From Emergencia sp. 1XD21-10 (lineage in GTDB: Bacteria; Bacillota; Clostridia; Peptostreptococcales; Anaerovoracaceae): a stretch of 64,000 nt of DNA. Positions 60,058-64,000 of the stretch are shown here, piece by piece; position 1 is the stretch's first letter, and each line of letters opens with the position of its first letter. The DNA is taken from contig NZ_QWEQ01000007.1 of NCBI RefSeq assembly GCF_009936045.1, positions 1-64,000 on the forward strand. Direction: 5' to 3'. The translations under genes and the position numbers were made by a program. Below the pieces are notes generated by a model. That model was not told the origin of the DNA, made no database searches, and saw only the letters and a list, made by a program, of their open reading frames with translations.

Positions 60058-62544
60058 TTGAAAACATTTAAGAAAAAACAACCTTTTTTACTCATTGTCA
60101 TTTTAATATTTTCACTAATTCTAACCTTCCTTTTCCCAACCAGTGGATTCGCCGCAGCAAAAGACACTGTAGAAAAGCCACATACCTCAAAATCCTTTCA
60201 ATCCAGCGCCACTATGGAAAATGATTACTGTAAAGCAACGGTCAAAGGGAAAAAAATGATTATAGAATTCAAAACCATGCTGCCTGCAGTACAATTTCGC
60301 ATCGCACTTTATGGGGTCGTTCCTAAAAGATGTTTTACAAATTTGGATACCTTCACTGCAGCCCAAAATGTGGATCAAACAGCAAGTGGTCAACCTATTT
60401 ATGGTTTTACACAAACCATCGACTTTTCTAAAAAGAAAATTAAAGATGGACAATATTTCCTATATATCTCCCGCATTCAAGATGAAAACGACGTTTATGA
60501 AAGGCATCCGAACAATGGCGGTTTATATAGAAATCTGGTTTTTAATCTAACCAAGGGAACGCCTGAGATTTATAGATACGATGATATTATGGTCGAAAAT
60601 CAACGTATAAAAGATATCGGTGCCTCCTATCAGACAGACTGGTACTTAGATGAAACTCTGTCAGATATCAGGTTTACACTAAAAATCCCATCAACCAACG
60701 TCTATAAGGAAATGACGCCATACAAAATTCATTTTATGCGCGAAATGTCGGATCTGATCACCGCAGATGCCATCAGCGATTATGACAAACTGCTGAAAAT
60801 TTACGAATATGTGGCAGGAGAATTCTACTATGATACTATTGCTTATATCACACATTCGTTCCAATATGCAAATCCTTATGACAATTTATATAATCATGTC
60901 AACAAAATTCCTAGTGCAAACAGTGACAATCAGGGGCGTGTAGCCACCACCTGTCAAGGATATGCTGCCATCTTCCTTTCTCTGGCAAGAGCACAAGGCA
61001 TTCCGACTAGATTCGTTTTTGGTCACAGAGCTTCCTCTCCTCTCAATAACTGGGAAACTGAACAGAACATTGGAAAAAAAGATCATTGGTGGGTAGAGTC
61101 ATATGTAGACGGTAGATGGATTTTCATCGACCCAACTATCGGCACAAGTAACAAGTACAACAAAAACACCGGAGAATGGCAGTATTATGGATTATGTAGC
61201 TATACTTTTTTTGATCCCTCCGATGAGCAGATTGCAGTTTCTCATATTTATCACAACATCTATCCCGAGAAACGATTTGGATATCTGATTACCGATCAAT
61301 ATGAAATTAGTAAACTTGCTGCATTTTTGAATGCAAAAACCGGTAATCTATCGAATGGGAAAATCATGAACAGTAACTATACACAGTGGGATAAAACTAC
61401 TTGGGGAGATGGTTTTAAAGCCAATTTCATGACCAACGCCTACGGAAAAACATCTCAAATTCAATGGAGTAATAAAGGTTTTCAGGGAAGCGCTGATTTC
61501 TCTGGTTTCAAAGAGCTAAAACTATTTTCCATGCATCATAATAAACTGGAGCATGTAGATTTAAGCAACTGTCCGAATCTTGAAACTATACGACTTTATA
61601 ACAACAATCTCAAATCTATAAGCCTAGAAAATACAAAACAGTTGAAAACTGCCAATATTACAACAGATAACAGGCTCAAAGATGCTCGATTATATGCAAA
61701 TCACAAAAATATTCATATTTATGCTGGCAACAACGGTGCCTTTCAGCTAAAGTATGATGCTAAAAATACAAAAAAATTAGAAGTGATTTTCAAGGCTGAC
61801 ATCGGATATAAAGCCAGCGGAATTTATAACGGAGGTGGCAAAAAGCTAACCTCAAATTCATCTGGCTACTGTACGAATCCTGATTTTCATAATTATGAAA
61901 TCAGATTTGAGTTGAATCCAAACAGCTATTGCTATTATTTATATGAGGGTAGAAACGATGCCATATACTTTTCATACATTCAAGCAGTACAAAAACGCCT
62001 TAAAGAACTAGATTACTACAACGGCTCCATTGATGGCATTTATAGTGCTGCTCTAACCGAAGCAGTAGAAAACTTCCAACATGTCAATGGAATTACAACC
62101 ACTGGAAAAATCGGTATTAATACTTGGCGTGTTCTATTTAATATCAGCGCTAAAAAAATGCCGACTGATAAAATCATGGAACAGATTAAGGCGATCCACA
62201 ATCAGCATATTATTGGCGAAATCGCACAAGTTAAAGGCAAAAAAGATAAGGTTGTTTTAACTTGGCAACTGAAAAAGCCGATTAACATAAAACCAGACAG
62301 CTATCAGATCTGGAAATCTACCAAATTTGACTCTGGCTACCGCAAGCTTGGTTCTACCGAAAAGTGCAGATTCATTAATGCCTCCAACCTGAAAAAGGGG
62401 TACAGATATTATTACAAGATTCGAGGTCTCAAAGACATTAATGGCAAAGACTACCATACCCAGTGGGAATATTTAGACATTAAAATATTATCTAAGATTA
62501 GTAAGCCAGCAACACCTTCAAACCCCGATGGAGAAAAAGTTTAG
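60058..62544 (+). CDS. secreted transglutaminase-like protein with peptidoglycan-binding domain
   Basis: 828 residues from a TTG start with AAAGGAGG seven bases upstream. A signal peptide (KKKQPFLLIVILIFSLILTF, cleavage near AAA) is followed by an N-terminal beta domain. The transglutaminase core has Cys299 in TTCQGYAAIFL, His343 in KDHWWVESY and Asp358 in FIDPTIG. Next comes a short leucine-rich-like stretch (SGFKELKLFSMHHNKLEHVD), a PG_binding_1 domain (IQAVQKRLKELDYYNGSIDG) and a fibronectin-III-like end. Probably a surface protease or crosslinking enzyme that holds on to the wall. No LPxTG anchor. Confidence 0.86.
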   Translation: MKTFKKKQPFLLIVILIFSLILTFLFPTSGFAAAKDTVEKPHTSKSFQSSATMENDYCKATVKGKKMIIEFKTMLPAVQFRIALYGVVPKRCFTNLDTFTAAQNVDQTASGQPIYGFTQTIDFSKKKIKDGQYFLYISRIQDENDVYERHPNNGGLYRNLVFNLTKGTPEIYRYDDIMVENQRIKDIGASYQTDWYLDETLSDIRFTLKIPSTNVYKEMTPYKIHFMREMSDLITADAISDYDKLLKIYEYVAGEFYYDTIAYITHSFQYANPYDNLYNHVNKIPSANSDNQGRVATTCQGYAAIFLSLARAQGIPTRFVFGHRASSPLNNWETEQNIGKKDHWWVESYVDGRWIFIDPTIGTSNKYNKNTGEWQYYGLCSYTFFDPSDEQIAVSHIYHNIYPEKRFGYLITDQYEISKLAAFLNAKTGNLSNGKIMNSNYTQWDKTTWGDGFKANFMTNAYGKTSQIQWSNKGFQGSADFSGFKELKLFSMHHNKLEHVDLSNCPNLETIRLYNNNLKSISLENTKQLKTANITTDNRLKDARLYANHKNIHIYAGNNGAFQLKYDAKNTKKLEVIFKADIGYKASGIYNGGGKKLTSNSSGYCTNPDFHNYEIRFELNPNSYCYYLYEGRNDAIYFSYIQAVQKRLKELDYYNGSIDGIYSAALTEAVENFQHVNGITTTGKIGINTWRVLFNISAKKMPTDKIMEQIKAIHNQHIIGEIAQVKGKKDKVVLTWQLKKPINIKPDSYQIWKSTKFDSGYRKLGSTEKCRFINASNLKKGYRYYYKIRGLKDINGKDYHTQWEYLDIKILSKISKPATPSNPDGEKV

Positions 62545-62573
62545 GTTCTGGAAACCAAAATAACTGAATAGTC

Positions 62574-63265
62574 GAGAGTTTGAAAAAAGTCCGTAAAAAA
62601 CGCAAAAGAAAATCCTTCTATAGTAAAATCAAAGTAGCCATAGGAGGATTTTTTATGGCAAACAAAAAGATGTACACCAGATAAAATCACTGAATGAAAA
62701 CAAGAAAAATATCATAGCCGCTTTGATTGATGGATATGACATCAAAACAGCTGACGGTATCCAGGAAGCACTCAAAGACCTTCCTGGAGGAATTATCAAC
62801 TCCATGATGTAAGCTGAAAATGAAAAGCTAGGTACAAAATTGGGACGTGCTGACACCGATATTCAAGTTTTCATCTGATGTACGCAAGGTCACTTACACG
62901 ACCAATGTCATTGAGAGCCTAAACAGCATGTACAAGAAGCTGAACCAGCAAAGGAGCGTATTTCCTAATGACAAAGCGCTGCTAAAAACACTGTACTTGC
63001 GACTCTTCAGGCGACGAAGAAATGGACACATCCACTTAGGAACTGGGGCAAGATATATGGTGGGTTTACCATCATATACAAGGATCGAATGCCTATTTAG
63101 AAATCTATTCATATATGGTATAAGGGCTCCCTCTTGCGAAGGAGTCCTTGACATACTGCTCATCATAGATTATATTAATTACAGTCAAATTTCATTGAAT
63201 TTTCAATGTTTTATCATAGCTAAATTACCATAGTAGGCATTTTACAAACTTTTTTTCACACACTC
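62574..63265 (+). mobile_element. IS256-family element, internally deleted
   Basis: A 692-bp element bounded by imperfect terminal inverted repeats of about 25 bp. The left end GAGAGTTTGAAAAAAGTCC (62574 onward) matches the complement of the right end (GAGTGTGTGAAAAAAAGTT, from 63265 inward), both ending in GTAAAA. It keeps both ends of an IS256-type transposase gene but lacks the middle. Full members are roughly twice as long. No target duplication is visible in the immediate flanks. Confidence 0.78.
62655..63100 (+). pseudogene. IS256-family (mutator-type) transposase remnant
   Basis: After ATG 62655 the frame breaks within ten codons. The adjacent frame then reads NKKNIIAALIDGYDIKTADG and IQEALKDLPGGIINSMM, the N-terminal helices of IS256 transposases, then TAA. 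From about 62868 the C-terminal end follows (VRKVTYTTNVIESLNSMYKK, LNQQRSVFPNDKALLKTLYL). A further frameshift near 63000 leads to ATKKWTHPLRNWGKIYGGFT, ending TAG at 63098. The catalytic DDE core between these parts is deleted. Confidence 0.85.
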
Positions 63266-63304
63266 GCAAAGCTAAATACATATAGGCTTCTTTTTTATTT
63301 TACA

Positions 63305-63580
63305 CTATCCTTCTATTTCTTCGCAGTCATCTAAATCGATTGGAACTATAATATTCGAAGCATCTTCAAGGTGTTCTTCGGCTACGTAAAGGTCAATACC
63401 ACGTGCACTGTTAATACCCATGACAATCTCCACGTAGTTTCCACCGCCTTCATACCTGCGAATGCAAACTATCTCTTCACTGCGAAGCTTGGACTCCAGA
63501 AGGTCTGCTTCCAGATTATCCTCAGCGGTGCAAAGATATACGCCGCCTCTCCATGTATCGCTTATATCTTTTTTATACAT
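63305..63580 (-). CDS. DUF2007-like putative signal-transducing protein
   Basis: 91 residues. VYLCTAEDNLEADLLESKLR and IDLYVAEEHLEDASNII fit the DUF2007 fold (PII-like ferredoxin fold), small cytosolic proteins of unknown function. The first 10 residues are basic and the end is acidic. Starts 2 bp after the thrS stop, so it is read on the thrS transcript. Confidence 0.75.
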   Translation of the reverse strand: MYKKDISDTWRGGVYLCTAEDNLEADLLESKLRSEEIVCIRRYEGGGNYVEIVMGINSARGIDLYVAEEHLEDASNIIVPIDLDDCEEIEG

Positions 63581-63582
63581 GA

Positions 63583-64000
63583 TTAAATCGCCTTCGTTTT
63601 AATTTCTTCTACCAGCTTTGCAACAAATTCATCAGCGGCCATCTCGCCCAGATCACCCACCTTGGTGGAGCGAACAGATAAGCTGCCAGCTTCTGCTTCT
63701 CTCTCGCCAATGACGCAGATATAGGAAACTCTCTCGTTTCTGGCTTCTCTCAGCTTATAGCCAATTTTTTCGTTTCTGAGATCGAGTTCTACACGCAGAC
63801 CCGCTTCCTCACACTTTACAGCGATTTCTTTTGCATAATCAGAAAAGGCTTCTGCTACTGTCAAAAGTTTTACCTGCACTGGCGCAAGCCACAGCGGGAA
63901 TTTTCCAGCAAAGTGTTCAGTCAGAATACCGATGAAACGCTCGATAGAGCCAAAGATGACTCTGTGTATCATAATCGGTCTGTGTTTTTCATTGTCGGAA
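63583..64000 (-). CDS. thrS: threonyl-tRNA synthetase, C-terminal part (cut by the window edge)
   Basis: The last 139 or so codons of ThrS. Class II motif 3 region MIHRVIFGSIERFIGILTEH is followed by the anticodon-binding domain KFPLWLAPVQVKLLTVAEAF and a late YICVIGEREAEAGSLSVR. The reading frame stays open to base 64000 (residues EKHRPI precede MIHR), so the catalytic core, TGS and editing domains lie outside. Whether a T-box controls it cannot be seen here. Confidence 0.95.
   Translation of the reverse strand, partial: SDNEKHRPIMIHRVIFGSIERFIGILTEHFAGKFPLWLAPVQVKLLTVAEAFSDYAKEIAVKCEEAGLRVELDLRNEKIGYKLREARNERVSYICVIGEREAEAGSLSVRSTKVGDLGEMAADEFVAKLVEEIKTKAI

Noticed and set aside
62560-63280. 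Target-site duplication around the IS256 remnant
   Set aside because: The 8-9 bases outside the two ends do not match, so none can be claimed.

Overview
The window looks like a chromosomal segment of a low-to-moderate G+C, Gram-positive anaerobe of the class Clostridia. Supporting signs are the ylxM-ffh-rpsP-khpA-rimM-trmD operon, the sepF/yggT/divIVA/lspA division block, rqcH, a HrcA-type CIRCE operator, AGGAGG ribosome sites, TTGACA/TATAAT promoters and a Gin-like zinc-finger peptide that hints at sporulation ancestry. I cannot name the species; an Anaerovoracaceae (Family XIII)-like lineage is a guess. Most genes lie on the minus strand. The right edge cuts thrS; the left edge cuts no gene.

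Layout. 1-16 kb: an ABC-F ATPase, a U32/RlhA-like protein, a decayed AbrB gene, a nitrilase, a GMP synthase lacking its amidotransferase domain, a response regulator/ABC transporter/histidine kinase operon with a visible direct-repeat operator, a zinc-ribbon membrane protein, six minus-strand tRNA genes (Met, Val, Asp, His, Cys, Gln) under one strong promoter, then a Dph6-like ATPase, trxB-nudC and an XRE-type membrane regulator. 16-29.5 kb: a metal-efflux unit (His-rich P1B ATPase plus SmtB-type repressor and operator), CIRCE-htpG, a PHP phosphatase with an NhaC antiporter, a PiT phosphate transporter with its DUF47 partner, and a PucR regulator/aminotransferase/ornithine-cyclodeaminase-like cluster. 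29.6-36 kb: a signalling block of hybrid kinase, Hpt protein, REC-HD-GYP-GGDEF protein and a SARP-like regulator with a ruined GGDEF domain.

36-38.2 kb holds the most defence-like content: an AAA15-type ATPase overlapping a small TOPRIM/RloB-like partner that is frameshifted, with a 41-bp palindrome at the promoter, followed by a broken Asp/Glu/hydantoin racemase. 38.2-57.5 kb is housekeeping: rpsB-tsf, a lone LytTR protein, rpoZ-gmk-yicC diverging from rqcH, a hydantoinase A, a small alarmone synthetase, an alpha/beta hydrolase, a flavin reductase, and one long operon from ylxM through trmD and sepF/divIVA to rluD.

57.5-64 kb is accessory: an orphan PD-(D/E)XK-like protein, an HI0933-type flavoprotein, a large secreted transglutaminase/peptidoglycan-binding protein, an internally deleted IS256-family element with both terminal inverted repeats, a DUF2007-like protein and the 3' end of thrS. 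No CRISPR array, rRNA gene or prophage is visible. All family assignments come from reading motifs; no searches were run.
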